A stretch of 64,000 nt of DNA from CAYMKL01 sp964390805 (GCA_964390805.1 CAYMKL010000017.1:13287-77286); one strand, 5' to 3'; positions 1 through 9,700 are shown, numbered from the stretch's first letter. The notes: generated by a model not told the origin, from the letters alone. Program-made: numbers and translations.

Positions 1-489
1 CGCGTTGGCGATGTCGAGGGCAGCTTCGATGCCCGCTATCCCCCCACCGATGACCAACGCCGCCGGGGTGACGCCTACCTCCCTCTCCTCCAGCGGCTGC
101 AGCAGAGCGGCCTTGGCCACTGCGGAGGCCACAATCTGCTTCGCCTTCTCGGTAGCCCACTGCCTATCCTGGTGTACCCAGGAACACTGCTCCCGAATGT
201 TGGCCATCTCGAAGCAATAAGGATTGATTCCCTCTTCCTCCACCACTCCGCGGAAGGTCGGCTCGTGCATGCGAGGAGAGCAGGAAGCCACCACCACGTG
301 GGTCAGCCCATGCTCCCGGATGTCGTCCTTGATGAGTTCCTGCCCAGGATCGGAACACATGTAGGTGTAATCCTTAGCCACCACCACGTTGGGAAGCGCT
401 TGGGCAAAGGTAGCCACCGCCTCCACATCCACCGTGGCCGCGATATTAATCCCACAATGGCAAACATACACCCCAACTCGTGATTTCAT
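1..489 (-). CDS. hdrA: HdrA-like subunit, N-terminal part (runs off left edge)
   Basis: Translating the minus strand from an ATG at 487-489 gives about 163 residues beginning MKSRVGVYVCHCG. This is the N-terminal domain of HdrA, the FAD-containing electron-bifurcating subunit of heterodisulfide reductase. The VYVCHCG start and an ASCSPRMHE motif are typical, and a dinucleotide-binding GGGIAGIEAALDIA begins near residue 150, where the window ends. The same N-terminal domain recurs near residue 465 of the large HdrA at 6781-9843. It is last in the visible part of the hdr operon, 61 bases after etfA; that gap is a heptamer hairpin. The rest of the gene is outside the window, so length and C-terminal ferredoxin sites cannot be judged. 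Confidence 0.9.
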   Translation of the reverse strand, partial: MKSRVGVYVCHCGINIAATVDVEAVATFAQALPNVVVAKDYTYMCSDPGQELIKDDIREHGLTHVVVASCSPRMHEPTFRGVVEEEGINPYCFEMANIREQCSWVHQDRQWATEKAKQIVASAVAKAALLQPLEEREVGVTPAALVIGGGIAGIEAALDIANA

Positions 490-497
490 CGTCAGTA

Positions 498-560
498 TCT
501 AATCTCCAATATCCAATATCTGATACCCGATATTGGATGTTGGGTATTGGCTATTGGCCA
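498..560. repeat. Heptamer-phased repeat forming a hairpin between etfA and hdrA
   Basis: A run of seven-base units of the type ATATTGG / CCAATAT. Units on the left face those on the right, so 507-521 pairs with 529-543 at 14 of 15 positions. It fills the gap between etfA and the leftmost hdrA and reaches into the last codons of etfA. Confidence 0.8.
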
Positions 561-1522
561 CCCAACTGCGCTGTCAACGCCGGCACAACCTTGAAAAGAT
601 CGTCCACGATGCCGTAATGAGCCACCTTGAAGATGGGCGCGTCAGGATCTTTGTTGATGGCTACGATGATGTCCGAGGCCCTCATACCGACCACGTGCTG
701 CGAGGCGCCGCTGATGCCCACCGCCACGAAGAGCTTCGGCTTCACCGTCTTGCCCGATTGGCCCACCTGGCGATCGGGCGGCAGCCAGCCAGCGTCCACC
801 ACGGGACGGGAGCCAGCCACTACCCCACCCAGAGACTCGGCTAGCTTCTCGACCAGGGCCATGTTTTCCACGTCTTTGATACCCCGTCCCGCAGCCACCA
901 CCACATCGGCCTGGGTGATGTCCACGTCACCCACGGCGGCTTCCACGTATTCGAGGAACCTTCGGTACTCGATCTCCCCGGTCAACGGAGAGTCCACGGC
1001 AATGACTTCACCGCCCAGGGGCTCGCTCTCTTCGAAGGTGAAAGCCGCCTGCCGCGCAGTGGCCACATAGGTGTCGGCCTGGCCGAAGGCAATCTTGGCG
1101 CTCACCTTGCCCCCGTACATCTCCCGCATCGCCAGCAGTTGCCCGTCCTCGAACTCCAGCCCCACGCAGTCGGTGACCAGAGGCAAGTCCAGTTGGGTTG
1201 CCAGGCTGGGGGCCAGGTCCATGCCGCAGGCACTGTGCCCCATCAATACCAGGCTCGGCTTGCGCTGGGTGATCAGATGAGCCAACACTTGCTGATAAGC
1301 ATCGGAGTTGAAGTGCTCTAGTTGCTCATCGGCGATGTACAAAACCTGGTTGGCGTGCTTGGTCAGCTCTGTGGCAAAACCGTCCACGTTATGACCCAGG
1401 AGCACCGCCGCCAGGGGAGCGTTTATGGCTGCAGCCAGTTCCTGTCCCTTGCTCAGCATCTCGAAGGTGACATCCCGCAACTCGCCGCGTCTGTGCTCTG
1501 CCAGAACGAATATCTCACCCAT
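551..1522 (-). CDS. etfA: Electron transfer flavoprotein alpha subunit
   Basis: EtfA binds FAD and, with EtfB, carries electrons from acyl-CoA dehydrogenases; some ETFs bifurcate electrons. The 323-residue protein has the usual two-domain layout. The C-terminal FAD domain starts with GSRPVVDAGW at residue 237 and continues with QVGQSGKTVKP, GISGASQH and AINKDPDAPIF, all standard ETF-alpha signatures. The start ATG overlaps the etfB stop as TAATG, implying translational coupling. It follows etfB and an HdrD-like Fe-S gene, so it probably delivers electrons into the Hdr complex encoded upstream. The acyl-CoA dehydrogenase at 15941 is a plausible partner (inference). Confidence 0.95.
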   Translation of the reverse strand: MGEIFVLAEHRRGELRDVTFEMLSKGQELAAAINAPLAAVLLGHNVDGFATELTKHANQVLYIADEQLEHFNSDAYQQVLAHLITQRKPSLVLMGHSACGMDLAPSLATQLDLPLVTDCVGLEFEDGQLLAMREMYGGKVSAKIAFGQADTYVATARQAAFTFEESEPLGGEVIAVDSPLTGEIEYRRFLEYVEAAVGDVDITQADVVVAAGRGIKDVENMALVEKLAESLGGVVAGSRPVVDAGWLPPDRQVGQSGKTVKPKLFVAVGISGASQHVVGMRASDIIVAINKDPDAPIFKVAHYGIVDDLFKVVPALTAQLGGQ

Positions 1523-2316
1523 TAGATCACCCCCTCGTTTTTGAAAATGGTGGCCAGTTCGCTGGATACCTCCTCCGGAGAGCCCTCCAGAATCGTTGCC
1601 TGGGCCGTCACCACCGGGATGAACAGCTTGACCAGGCTGGTCTTGGATCCTGCTTCACCCACCGCCTCCTCCGCCAGATCGAGGTCATCCAGGTCCAGCA
1701 CCTCGATCTTCTTCTTCATGGCCTTCCTGATGCCGAAGATAGAGGCGTAGCGCGGCTCGTTGATGCCCGTCTGGATGGTCAACAGGGCTGGCAGCTCGAT
1801 CTCCAACGCCTCGTGCAGACCACCCTCCAGCTCACGGTGCACCGTCATGCTCTCCTCATCGTCTTCCAACTCAGTGCTCACCACCAGCGCGGCGTGGGGA
1901 ATGCCCAGCATCTCCGCTAGGGTGACGCCCACCTGAGCAGACCAGTCGTCGTCGGCCATGCAGCCGGTCAGCACCAGGTCGCAATCCATGTCCTTGATGG
2001 CTCCGGACAGGATGCGAGCTGTGGCAAAACTGTCGGATCCCTCGAATCGCTCATCGGTCAGCCGCATCGCCTGATCCGCACCCTTGGCCAGACACATGCG
2101 CAGCGTCTCGTCAGCCGCTTCCGGACCCGCAGTCAGCACCGTGATCGCACCGCCGAACTCCTCTTTGAGAAGCAGTGCCTCTTCGACGGCGTAGTTATCC
2201 GCCTCGTTGATGTCGAAGACCAGCCCCTCCTGCTTGATGCCCCTTCCGTCGTCGCGGATGGCGACCTCCGCCTCCGTCGTGTCGGGCACGTGCTTTACGC
2301 AAACTACTATGTCCAT
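1522..2316 (-). CDS. etfB: Electron transfer flavoprotein beta subunit
   Basis: EtfB is the AMP- or FAD-binding partner of EtfA. The 264 residues start MDIVVCVKHVPDTTEAEV, the classic ETF-beta N-terminus, followed by NEADNYAVEEAL and a TAGPEAADETLRMCLAKGAD stretch of the nucleotide-binding fold. The next gene, etfA, overlaps its stop codon. A GGAGGAAGAA ribosome site lies just upstream of the ATG. The 55-base gap to the HdrD-like gene is occupied by heptamer repeats. Whether this ETF is bifurcating (second FAD in the beta subunit) cannot be settled by eye. Confidence 0.95.
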   Translation of the reverse strand: MDIVVCVKHVPDTTEAEVAIRDDGRGIKQEGLVFDINEADNYAVEEALLLKEEFGGAITVLTAGPEAADETLRMCLAKGADQAMRLTDERFEGSDSFATARILSGAIKDMDCDLVLTGCMADDDWSAQVGVTLAEMLGIPHAALVVSTELEDDEESMTVHRELEGGLHEALEIELPALLTIQTGINEPRYASIFGIRKAMKKKIEVLDLDDLDLAEEAVGEAGSKTSLVKLFIPVVTAQATILEGSPEEVSSELATIFKNEGVI

Positions 2317-2334
2317 AGTTCTTCCTCCCTACTC

Positions 2335-2382
2335 ACTGGTTATTGGTATTGGGTATTTTGGGCATTGGATATTAGGTATTGA
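2335..2382. repeat. Heptamer-phased repeat between etfB and the HdrD-like gene
   Basis: Units of the TATTGGG / GGATATT type in a single orientation. The repeat also supplies the last codons and stop of the HdrD-like gene, whose C-terminus INT is encoded by it. Confidence 0.7.
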
Positions 2383-3502
2383 TGGCCTGAGCCACTAGTT
2401 CCACGATGTCCAGCACCTCGATTGAGTCCTCGGCCCCCGTGGTCTTGACCGCATCTTCCAGGGTCAGCATGCAGAAGGGACAAGCCGTGGCGATGACCTC
2501 CGCGCCCAGCTCCAGGGCATCCTTGACGCGGACTTCCGCCAGCCGCTCGCCATCGCCACTGGCCTCCACCCACATCCTTCCCCCTCCTCCCTCACAGCAC
2601 ACGCTCCGCTCCCTCGACCGGTCGAAATCCACAAACTTCAGACCAGGGATGCTCCGGAGTATTGCCCGCGGCTCGTCGTACACCCCGTTCTGCTTCCCCA
2701 GGTAGCACGGGTCCTGATAAGTCACCACCTTGTTCACCTCTCCTGAGAAAGCAAGCTCCCCACGTTCGATCAAGTCGGCCAAGAACTGAGTGTAGTGTTG
2801 AACTTCGAAATCCAGACCCTCGTACTCGGTCTTGAAGCTGTTGTAGCAATGGGGCGAAGTAGTCACTATCCGATTGACACCGTACTGCTTGAAGAGCTCC
2901 AGGTTGTCCTCCACCAGGAACTCGAACAGCCCCTCCTCCCCCAGCCTGCGCATCTCGCTCCCACAGCAAATCTCCTCGTTCCCCAGTATCCCGAAGTCAA
3001 CCCCTGCCTTGTCGAATACCTTGACCATGGCCCGCGCCACCGACTGAACTCGGTCGTCATAAGACGGGGTGCAGCCCACGAAATAGAGTATCTCCGCCTC
3101 GCCACCCTCGGTCAGATCCTTCACGTTCAGACCCTGCGCCCACTCCGACCGTTTGGCCTTGCCCCGCCCCCAGGGATTGCCGAATTTGAAAGTGCTCTCC
3201 AGAGCATCGCGGATGGTGGGCTTGACGCGCCCCCCCTCAGTCAATACCCGCCTCATACCGACCAGGATCATGGCAGGGTCTAGCCCCTTGGGACAGCGCA
3301 ACGTGCAGGTGGTGCAGGTGGTGCAGTCCCATATCTCAGGCATCTGCTTGATGTCCAGCTTATCACGGACCAGAGCTTCGTAGATGATGCGTCTGACGTT
3401 GAGAAGCGATGTCAACGAAATGGGACAACCCGCCGAACATCGCCCACACTGGATGCATCCCAGCAGATCGTATTGTTTTACGAATTTTCGTGTTCTTAGC
3501 AT
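2372..3502 (-). CDS. HdrD-like (GlpC/HdrD family) iron-sulfur oxidoreductase
   Basis: A 376-residue soluble Fe-S protein. Two [4Fe-4S] ferredoxin motifs sit at the N-terminus (CIQCGRCSAGCP near residue 16 and CTTCTLRCP near residue 61). Two cysteine-rich CCG domains follow (EICCGSE and SVCCEGGGGRM), of the type that binds the non-cubane cluster in HdrB/HdrD. HdrC and HdrB functions are therefore fused, as in HdrD. Being next to etfBA, it likely links the ETF to the Hdr subunits or to a quinone- or thiol-type acceptor (inference). There are no membrane segments. The ATG at 3502 has an AAAGGAT ribosome site. Confidence 0.88.
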   Translation of the reverse strand: MLRTRKFVKQYDLLGCIQCGRCSAGCPISLTSLLNVRRIIYEALVRDKLDIKQMPEIWDCTTCTTCTLRCPKGLDPAMILVGMRRVLTEGGRVKPTIRDALESTFKFGNPWGRGKAKRSEWAQGLNVKDLTEGGEAEILYFVGCTPSYDDRVQSVARAMVKVFDKAGVDFGILGNEEICCGSEMRRLGEEGLFEFLVEDNLELFKQYGVNRIVTTSPHCYNSFKTEYEGLDFEVQHYTQFLADLIERGELAFSGEVNKVVTYQDPCYLGKQNGVYDEPRAILRSIPGLKFVDFDRSRERSVCCEGGGGRMWVEASGDGERLAEVRVKDALELGAEVIATACPFCMLTLEDAVKTTGAEDSIEVLDIVELVAQAINT

Positions 3503-3507
3503 GACGA

Positions 3508-3592
3508 TCCTTTTGGAGATTAGAAATCAGAGACTGGAGGTTGGAGGTTGGAAATCCAACTTCCAACGTCCAACTTCCAACTTCCAGCTAAG
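3508..3592. repeat. Eleven in-phase heptamers forming a hairpin
   Basis: From 3511 the gap reads as consecutive seven-base units: TTGGAGA-, TTAGAAA-, TCAGAGA- and CTGGAGG-like units, then the complementary TCCAACT-type units. The orientation switches at about 3554, so 3536-3553 can pair with 3556-3573, allowing G-U pairs. Neighbouring units differ by one or two bases while the seven-base phase is kept. Confidence 0.8.
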
Positions 3593-4433
3593 CCAACCCC
3601 AACGAACGAAGAAGGGGCCGGGGGTCTATAGCATGTCGCTTCAACCAGCCATCGGTGCCCGGCAGATCGAGGGCCAAGCCCAGCAGTTCCGTGAAATAGA
3701 AGATGGGCATGCGATGCCCCTTCTGCCGGGTGTCCAGGTTGATCTGGCACATCCCGCAAGCCGAAACGATGCTGTCCGCCCCCGCCTCTTCAGCCGCCTG
3801 CACCAGCTTGTTCACCAGCGTCACCACCACGTCGCTGCGGTTCAGGGTCAGGCTTGCCCCGCAGCAGTCTACTATGTATGACCAGGATACCGGCTCGGCC
3901 CCCATCGCTTCCAGCAGACGATCCATGATCACCGGATGCTCAGGATCGTCCCAGCCCGTCAGCTCCGGCGGGCGGACGAGCACGCATCCGTAGTAGCTGA
4001 CCGGCTTCAGGCCCGCCAGGGGTTTCTTGATCCTGGCGGCTATCTCATCCAAATCGAGGTCTCGGCCCATGATTTCCAGCAGATTGCGAGGCCGCGCCTG
4101 CCCCGTGTACTCAAAATCCAGCAGTTCCTCCATCTCTGCCCGCCAGGTCTCGTCTTCTTTGAATCGCTGATCGGCGATCAGACAGCGCTGGTAGCAGGCT
4201 GGACACGGGATAGCCATGTCCAGCCCAGCGGCCTGGGCAATGGCCACGTTGCGCCCCGGCAGCGAGGTGGCCAGTTCGTGACTCAGGGCGTGACCTGAAG
4301 TCGCCCCGCAGCAGTTCCAATCCTGCAGTTCGATGAGTTCTATGCCCAGCGCCTCGCATACTGCCTCGCTGGAGAGGCCGTATTCGACAGCCGTGGTGCT
4401 CGCCGTACAGCCGGGATAGTATGAGTACTTCAA
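3588..4433 (-). CDS. hdrB: Heterodisulfide reductase subunit B
   Basis: HdrB carries non-cubane [4Fe-4S] clusters that reduce disulfides in the Hdr complex. I start it at the TTG at 4433, giving MKYSYYPGCT, the usual HdrB N-terminus, with an AAAGGAGA ribosome site six bases away. An ATG at 4475 would add 14 residues encoded by heptamer repeat. The 281 residues hold two CCG domains: NCCGATSGHA with CPACYQRC, and DCCGASLTL with CGMCQIN. In methanogens HdrB acts on CoM-S-S-CoB. Bacteria lack that disulfide, so the physiological acceptor is unknown. It lies in the order hdrC-hdrB-hdrD-like. Confidence 0.93.
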   Translation of the reverse strand: MKYSYYPGCTASTTAVEYGLSSEAVCEALGIELIELQDWNCCGATSGHALSHELATSLPGRNVAIAQAAGLDMAIPCPACYQRCLIADQRFKEDETWRAEMEELLDFEYTGQARPRNLLEIMGRDLDLDEIAARIKKPLAGLKPVSYYGCVLVRPPELTGWDDPEHPVIMDRLLEAMGAEPVSWSYIVDCCGASLTLNRSDVVVTLVNKLVQAAEEAGADSIVSACGMCQINLDTRQKGHRMPIFYFTELLGLALDLPGTDGWLKRHAIDPRPLLRSLGLA

Positions 4434-4454
4434 GGCGGTCTCCTTTGGTCTGGT

Positions 4455-4495
4455 GGTCATTCCATCATTGGTCATTGGATATTGGCTATTGCCCT
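4455..4495. repeat. Heptamer-phased repeat between hdrC and hdrB
   Basis: Units of the CATTGGT / ATATTGG type span the hdrC-hdrB junction. They would be read as a spurious N-terminal extension of HdrB if the ATG at 4475 were used. Confidence 0.65.
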
Positions 4496-5073
4496 GCTCT
4501 TCGGAAGAGTTCTTTCACCTGCCCCCGACCTTTGACTCGTTCCGGTAGAATCGGTATCTTGCGCTTGAGAAGCAGAGTGACTGCCACATCAATATTGGAG
4601 AGGACAATGGAGAAGATGTCTTTACTCCTCAACACGTATTCGGCCAACATGGTGGTCTCGTGCACTCGCCCGAAGATCTTGATGCTGTTCGTGAAAGCAC
4701 GATGCAGGGCGTAGACAGTAGTCTCTGGCGGGGCATAGCCCACCTCCAGGGCCATGTACTTGAGGGTGTCCATGACTGGAGCCAGGCGAATCTCGTTGGG
4801 ACAGCGAGTGCCGCAGGTCTCGCACCCCACGCACAGCCAGGGCGCCGAACTCTTCAGCAGCGGCTCCCTCATGCCCAGTTGGATCATCTTCAACACTTGG
4901 GCCGGCTGGTAGTCCATGGCATAAGCAGTGGGACAGCCCACCGTGCACTTCTGGCAATAGTAGCAGCGGAAGACGTTCTCGCCGCTCCGCCTCTGCACCT
5001 CCAAGGCAAAGTTGGAGGTTGGAGGTTGGAAGTTTGAAGTTTGAGATCTGAGATTTGAGATTTGAGATTTCAT
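4486..5073 (-). CDS. hdrC: Heterodisulfide reductase subunit C
   Basis: HdrC is the ferredoxin-like subunit passing electrons from HdrA to HdrB. The 195-residue protein has two [4Fe-4S] motifs, CYYCQKCTVGCP near residue 37 and CVGCETCGTRCP near residue 81, and the usual VLKMIQLGM stretch between them. The start ATG at 5073 overlaps the stop of the preceding gene as ATGA and has a GGGGGAGAG ribosome site, so it is well supported. That start forces residues 2-24 to be encoded by heptamer repeat (SQISNLRSQTSNF), a low-complexity leader not present in normal HdrC. Homology resumes at about residue 25. Confidence 0.93.
   Translation of the reverse strand: MKSQISNLRSQTSNFQPPTSNFALEVQRRSGENVFRCYYCQKCTVGCPTAYAMDYQPAQVLKMIQLGMREPLLKSSAPWLCVGCETCGTRCPNEIRLAPVMDTLKYMALEVGYAPPETTVYALHRAFTNSIKIFGRVHETTMLAEYVLRSKDIFSIVLSNIDVAVTLLLKRKIPILPERVKGRGQVKELFRRAGQ
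5016..5072. repeat. Eight in-phase heptamers inside the hdrC 5' end
   Basis: The units drift stepwise from TGGAGGT through TGGAAGT and TTGAAGT to TTGAGAT without losing phase. The array is coding (hdrC residues 2-24). Confidence 0.85.
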
Positions 5074-6197
5074 TCTCTCTCCCCCAAACTGGTCAACTCG
5101 TCCTCGCGGAAGGTGGCCACCGGTAGCTCATCCTCCAGACTCCTGCCAGGCACGTAATCGAACAGGGCCTGCACCTTCTCCCCCACCGTGCGGAAAATGG
5201 TGGCCACTGGCAAGTCATTGGGGCAGGCGCTGGTGCACATCCCGCATCCCACGCAAGAGCTGACCATGTGGTTGAGCCGCGTCAACTGGAAGATCAGGGT
5301 GTCGGTGGGCATTCGGATGGAACCCTTGCGGTTGGCCCATCTGAAATACTGCGCGGAGGCGTGGTCGAAGGTGGCCGTGCGGAAGATGCACTCCTTGCAG
5401 TAGCATAAGGGGCAAGCCACCATGCAGTTATGGCAGCGGATGCAGCGCGAGAACTCGGCCAACAGACTGGGCATGTCCGCCACGCGCTGGCGAAACTCGG
5501 CGAAGCGACGGTCGCGCTCTGCTGTCCGTTCGGCCACCAGCCCATCCACGGCTTCCTGCCGAGCGGCGGGCATCTCGGTCGGGCTAAGCTCCAACTTCTC
5601 GGCCAACTCATCGCTGGCAGTGATCAAGATTTCGCTGGCCGTATCCAGCCCGATCAGGCCCAGGGCCAGGTCAACGCCCTGGGGAACCGGATACTCGCAC
5701 ATCTGGCAGGCCACCCGGAATTGATGGCCCTCGTCGGGTGTCAGGTGGCCCTCTTTGGCTTGTGCTAGAAGATCGGTGGACAGATTGCCATTGCTGCTTG
5801 CCGCTGACTCGGCGTAGTCATTCATCTCGTAGGTGCCCAGGCAATCCACCCCGATGAGGACCACGTTGTCCAGGCTGGCTTGCTTGAGCTTGACCAGCTC
5901 GATCAGGGCTCTGACCTCGCAGGAGCGCAGCACCGCCCCCAGCCGGCCCACTGCTCCCGTCTCTGTCAGGTCCGACACCAGCTTGGCGGAGTTCACCGGC
6001 AACACCGGCGCAACGGGATCAACGTTCTCCAGCCTGGCCGGATCGGTGAACAAGGTCTGGACGACGTTGTCGCCGGACGGCGTGCGCTGAGGCACCAGCA
6101 AAGCGTCAACGATTCCCTTTTCCAGCAGCCCCCGCAAGAAAGCGGTCATCGTCTCCAGAGCGCCGTCTTTTACTTCAAGTCTGTAAGTAGTAGTCAT
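5070..6197 (-). CDS. FrhB/FdhB-family iron-sulfur flavoprotein (F420-hydrogenase beta-like)
   Basis: A 375-residue protein of the coenzyme F420 hydrogenase/dehydrogenase beta-subunit type. The N-terminal part resembles the FrhB substrate domain (VLRSCEVRALIELVKLKQ, DCLGTYE). The C-terminal part has CIRCHNCMVACPLCYCKECIF (residues about 253-275) and a second ferredoxin motif CVGCGMCTSACP. FrhB-type proteins bind FAD and exchange hydride with F420 or NAD(P)H, or pass electrons to ferredoxin. Here it sits between mvhD and hdrC, so it probably adds another electron entry or exit to the Hdr complex. The substrate is not predictable from sequence alone. Confidence 0.85.
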   Translation of the reverse strand: MTTTYRLEVKDGALETMTAFLRGLLEKGIVDALLVPQRTPSGDNVVQTLFTDPARLENVDPVAPVLPVNSAKLVSDLTETGAVGRLGAVLRSCEVRALIELVKLKQASLDNVVLIGVDCLGTYEMNDYAESAASSNGNLSTDLLAQAKEGHLTPDEGHQFRVACQMCEYPVPQGVDLALGLIGLDTASEILITASDELAEKLELSPTEMPAARQEAVDGLVAERTAERDRRFAEFRQRVADMPSLLAEFSRCIRCHNCMVACPLCYCKECIFRTATFDHASAQYFRWANRKGSIRMPTDTLIFQLTRLNHMVSSCVGCGMCTSACPNDLPVATIFRTVGEKVQALFDYVPGRSLEDELPVATFREDELTSLGERE

Positions 6198-6232
6198 AAT
6201 CCTGATTCCTACCTCCCCTTCGGTAGAACGGC

Positions 6233-6300
6233 GTCAAACGTGAAACGTAAAACGTGAATCAGTCACCAACCCATCACGTTTCACGTTTTACGTTTCACGG
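6233..6300. repeat. Heptamer array with a perfect 20-bp inverted repeat
   Basis: Units of the CGTGAAA / CGTAAAA type on the left face complementary CACGTTT / TACGTTT units on the right. Bases 6239-6258 pair perfectly with 6280-6299 around a 21-base loop. It fills the gap between mvhD and the FrhB-like gene. There is no T-run, so it looks more like an RNA processing or stability hairpin than a terminator. Confidence 0.85.
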
Positions 6301-6302
6301 TC

Positions 6303-6725
6303 TTACGTTCCCCACAGTTCGCGCAACGGATTCGGCCCCTTCTCCTTGAGCCCGGCCACCATCTCCTTGACTGTGTCGGCGAAGTACTGCCCCTCGCTGG
6401 CACTGATCCAGCGCAGCCACACCCGGTCATCATCGAAGCCCATCTGCTCCAGGATGCTCTTCAGGATAGCCACCCGCCGCCGGGCCTTGTAGTTGCCGCT
6501 CTGATAGTGGCAGTCGCCGGGGTGACACCCGCCGATCAGCACCCCGTCGGCGCCACCCAGCAGAGCTTTGAGGACGTAGGTCACGTCCAGCCCGCCGCTA
6601 CACATCAGGCGGATGACGCGGATATTGGGCGGGTACTGAATGCGCGAGGTGCCCGCCAGGTCCGCCCCCGCATAGGTGCACCAGTTACACAGAAAAGCGA
6701 TGATACGCGGTTCGAAATCGTCCAT
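6303..6725 (-). CDS. mvhD: MvhD-type [2Fe-2S] electron-transfer subunit
   Basis: MvhD passes electrons from a hydrogenase or other donor into HdrA. The 140 residues carry the conserved cysteines: CNWCTYAGADLAG near residue 13, MCSGG near residue 42 and GGCHPGDCHY near residue 65. It is encoded directly after the large hdrA (gap of 55 bases containing a 15-bp palindrome) and before the FrhB-like gene. No hydrogenase genes (mvhAG) are present, so electrons probably come from the NuoEF-like NADH module, ETF or FrhB-like subunit rather than H2 (inference). Confidence 0.93.
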   Translation of the reverse strand: MDDFEPRIIAFLCNWCTYAGADLAGTSRIQYPPNIRVIRLMCSGGLDVTYVLKALLGGADGVLIGGCHPGDCHYQSGNYKARRRVAILKSILEQMGFDDDRVWLRWISASEGQYFADTVKEMVAGLKEKGPNPLRELWGT

Positions 6726-6743
6726 TTAGGTCTTCCCCCTTCA

Positions 6744-6776
6744 AGACCTGACAGGTTTTGGAAACCTGTCAGGTCT
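6744..6776. repeat. Perfect 15-bp palindrome with TGG loop (family copy 1)
   Basis: Left arm AGACCTGACAGGTTT, loop TGG, right arm the exact reverse complement. A second copy at 29845-29877 has the same ends and loop but a different, still perfectly paired, stem. A decayed third is at 34534-34567. Confidence 0.9.
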
Positions 6777-6780
6777 GGTT

Positions 6781-9700
6781 CTACTCCATCAATGCATCCA
6801 CGGCCATCAACATCTGCTTCGGCCCAAAAGCTACCTGCGCCGTCGCCTTGTTGGGGCAGACCATGGCGCAGACGCCGCAGCCCTTGCAGAGCACCTCGAT
6901 CACCTTGGCCACGCGCTCGTCGTAATCCAGATAGCGCGCCTCGTATGGGCAGGCCTCCACGCACAGCCCGCAAAAACTGCACAGCCTGGCATTCACCTTT
7001 ACCAGGGTATCTTTGCTCTCCAGGCGTGGCAAACTCAACAAGGCCGCAGCACGCACGGCCGCGCCCTTGGCCTGACAGATGGCCTCATCAATGAAACGCG
7101 GCGAATGAGCCAGGCCACACAGGAAAACGCCCTCCTTGAGGAAGTCAAGGGGTCGCATCTTAGGGTGCGCTTCCTGGAAGAAGCCATCCTCGTTCAGAGG
7201 GACGCCCAACACCTGGCTCAGAGCCCCGTTGCCATGGGGAGCTATCCCTGTACTGAGAACCAAAAGGTCAGCATCCAGGGTGATCTCCTGGCCCAGGATG
7301 GGCTCGCGCAGGATCACCCGCAGGCCCTCGCCCGCCGCCCCTCGGGCTGAGCCTCGGGACGAAGCCTCGACGCGGGGCTTGTCGGGCAGCTCGTAGCGGA
7401 TAAAGACCACGCCCTTGTCCCGCGCCTCCCGGTAGTAAAGCTCATGGAAGCCGTAAGTCCTGATCTCCCGATAGAGGACGTACACCCTGGTCTCAGGATT
7501 CAGCTCCTTGAGCTTGAGAGCGTTCTTGATGGCGTGGGAGCAGCAGACGCGGCTGCAATAGGGGCGGGTGTCGTCGCGGGAGCCCACACACTGGATCATC
7601 ACTACTGTTTGGATATTGGGTATTGGGTATTGGGTATTGGATATTTGGGCCTCTAGTTGCTTCTGAGTGAGGACGCTTTCGTGTTGACCGCAGAGGTACT
7701 CGGCGGTGGTGGCGGGCTGAGCGCCGGCGGCTACGATGATGGCACCGTGCTCCAACACTTCGTCGCTGCCATCGGCCAAAGCCAGTGTAGTGAGAAAGTT
7801 CCCTTTAGTTCCTCTGAGTTCCCTCAGCTCTGTGTTGAGGTACACATTGACCAAGCCATTTGCCTTCACCCGCTCGATAAGCGAGCCCAGCAGCTCCTGA
7901 GGCTTCCCACCCTCCAAGGTGTAGTGCGCGGTGCGCAGAACGCCGCCCAGTTCCCCGTCCCTCTCCACCAAATCCACCCCGAAGCCCAGCTCTGCTAGCT
8001 CCAGGGCAGCGGTCAGGCCGGCTAGTCCCCCGCCGATGACCAGTCCTCTTTTGGATATCGGGGATTGGATATTGGAGATTGAATATTGGAAGGTGGATTT
8101 GGTCACAGCCATTTCCACAGCAGCCTGAGCCTTGACTGTGGCCTGCTGTGGCAAGTCGCGGTGCACCCAGGCAACGCCCTCGCGGATGTCGGCCCGCTCC
8201 AGGAGGCTGGGGTTCAATTCCGCCTGGCGCATGAGCGCGGCGAACTCCGGCTGGTAGAGACGATGCGAACAGCCCGCAATCACCACCCGATTGAGGCCCT
8301 GCTCCTCAACTGCCTTTCTGATAGCAGCTAAATCCGCGCCACAGGCATCCTCCACAACCCTGGCTAGGGCCACATCGCTCAACTGGCCCGCATAGTCCGC
8401 CACCGCCTCGACATCCACCACCTCTGAAACCTCGCCCCGACAGGTGCAAACAAACACCCCCACACGGGGCTCCTCGTCACTGACATCCCGCTCGACTTGC
8501 GTGAGTTTCGAGTCTTGCGTTTCGAGTTTCGAGTCAACTCCCAGACCCGAAACTCGAAACACGGAACTCAAAACCCCCGCGGCCTCGGCTACGGTCTCAG
8601 GGATGTCCTTGGGCTCCCGGAAGGCTCCGCCCACAAACACGCCAGGCCGCGTCGTCTCGTGGGGCGCGAAGCGGTCGGTCAGGCAGAAGCCAGACTCGTT
8701 CAGCGCGACGCCCAACCTATTCACCAGGGCCTGAAATCCCTCGGGCGGGGCCAGTCCCACAGAGAGGACCACCATCCCGAAGTCCTCTTCGAGAAGCGTG
8801 CCATCCTCGGTCGCAAAGGCCACCCGCAGGTCGTGGGTCTGGGGCACTTCTTTGATGGAGGAGACCATGCAGCGGCGATAGGCCACCCCAGGCAGGGCCT
8901 CCACGCGGTTGAAATAGCGCTCGAAGTCCTTGCCGAAGGTGCGGATGTCCATGAAGAACACCGTGGCCTCCAGATCGGCGTCTATCTCCTTGGCCGCCGC
9001 CAGTTGCTTGGCGGTGTACATGCAGCACACCGACGAGCAATAGGGATAACCGATAGACTCATCCCGCGAGCCAACGCATTGAACGAAGGCCACGCTGCCG
9101 GGAGCCGCCCCGTCGGAGGGCCGCACCAGGTGGGCCTGGGTTGAGCCAGCCAGGCTGACCATGCGCTCGAATTCGATGCTGGTCAGAACGTTGTCGTAGT
9201 AGCCATAGCCGAACTCGCCCTTGATGCGCGCGTCGAAAGCCTGGTAGCCAGGGCTTAGAATGACCGCGCCAACTCCGATCTCAGAATGTTGCTCGACCAT
9301 CCCCAGATCAATGGCATCCGTGGGGCAGACCTCGACGCACTTGCCGCACCTCGTGCAGTAGTCCATGTCTATCACATAGGCATCGGGCACGGCGCGCGTG
9401 GGCGGCCGATAAATGGCTTTCACCTTGTGCAGATGGCCTTCGTAGTCGCTGGGTCGCTCCACAGGGCAGACCTCGGGGCAGAGGCCACAATTGTTGCACT
9501 TGTCAATATCAACGTAGCGTGGTCGGTGCAAGATCGAGGCCCGGAAATCGCCAGCCTCTCCCTCCAGCGATTCCACCTCGGCGCAGGGCAGGATCTCAAT
9601 ATTGGGATTCATCCCGCACTCCAGGGTGGGGCAATAGGCTGGCTGATCGGGCAGCATGATACAGATGCCGCACGAGTCGGTGGGGAAAGTGCGGTCCAGC

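Noticed and set aside
498..6300. Heptamer arrays considered as CRISPR or promoter clusters
   Set aside because: Unit length is seven with no spacers, and no consistent -35/-10 pairs are created by the units.
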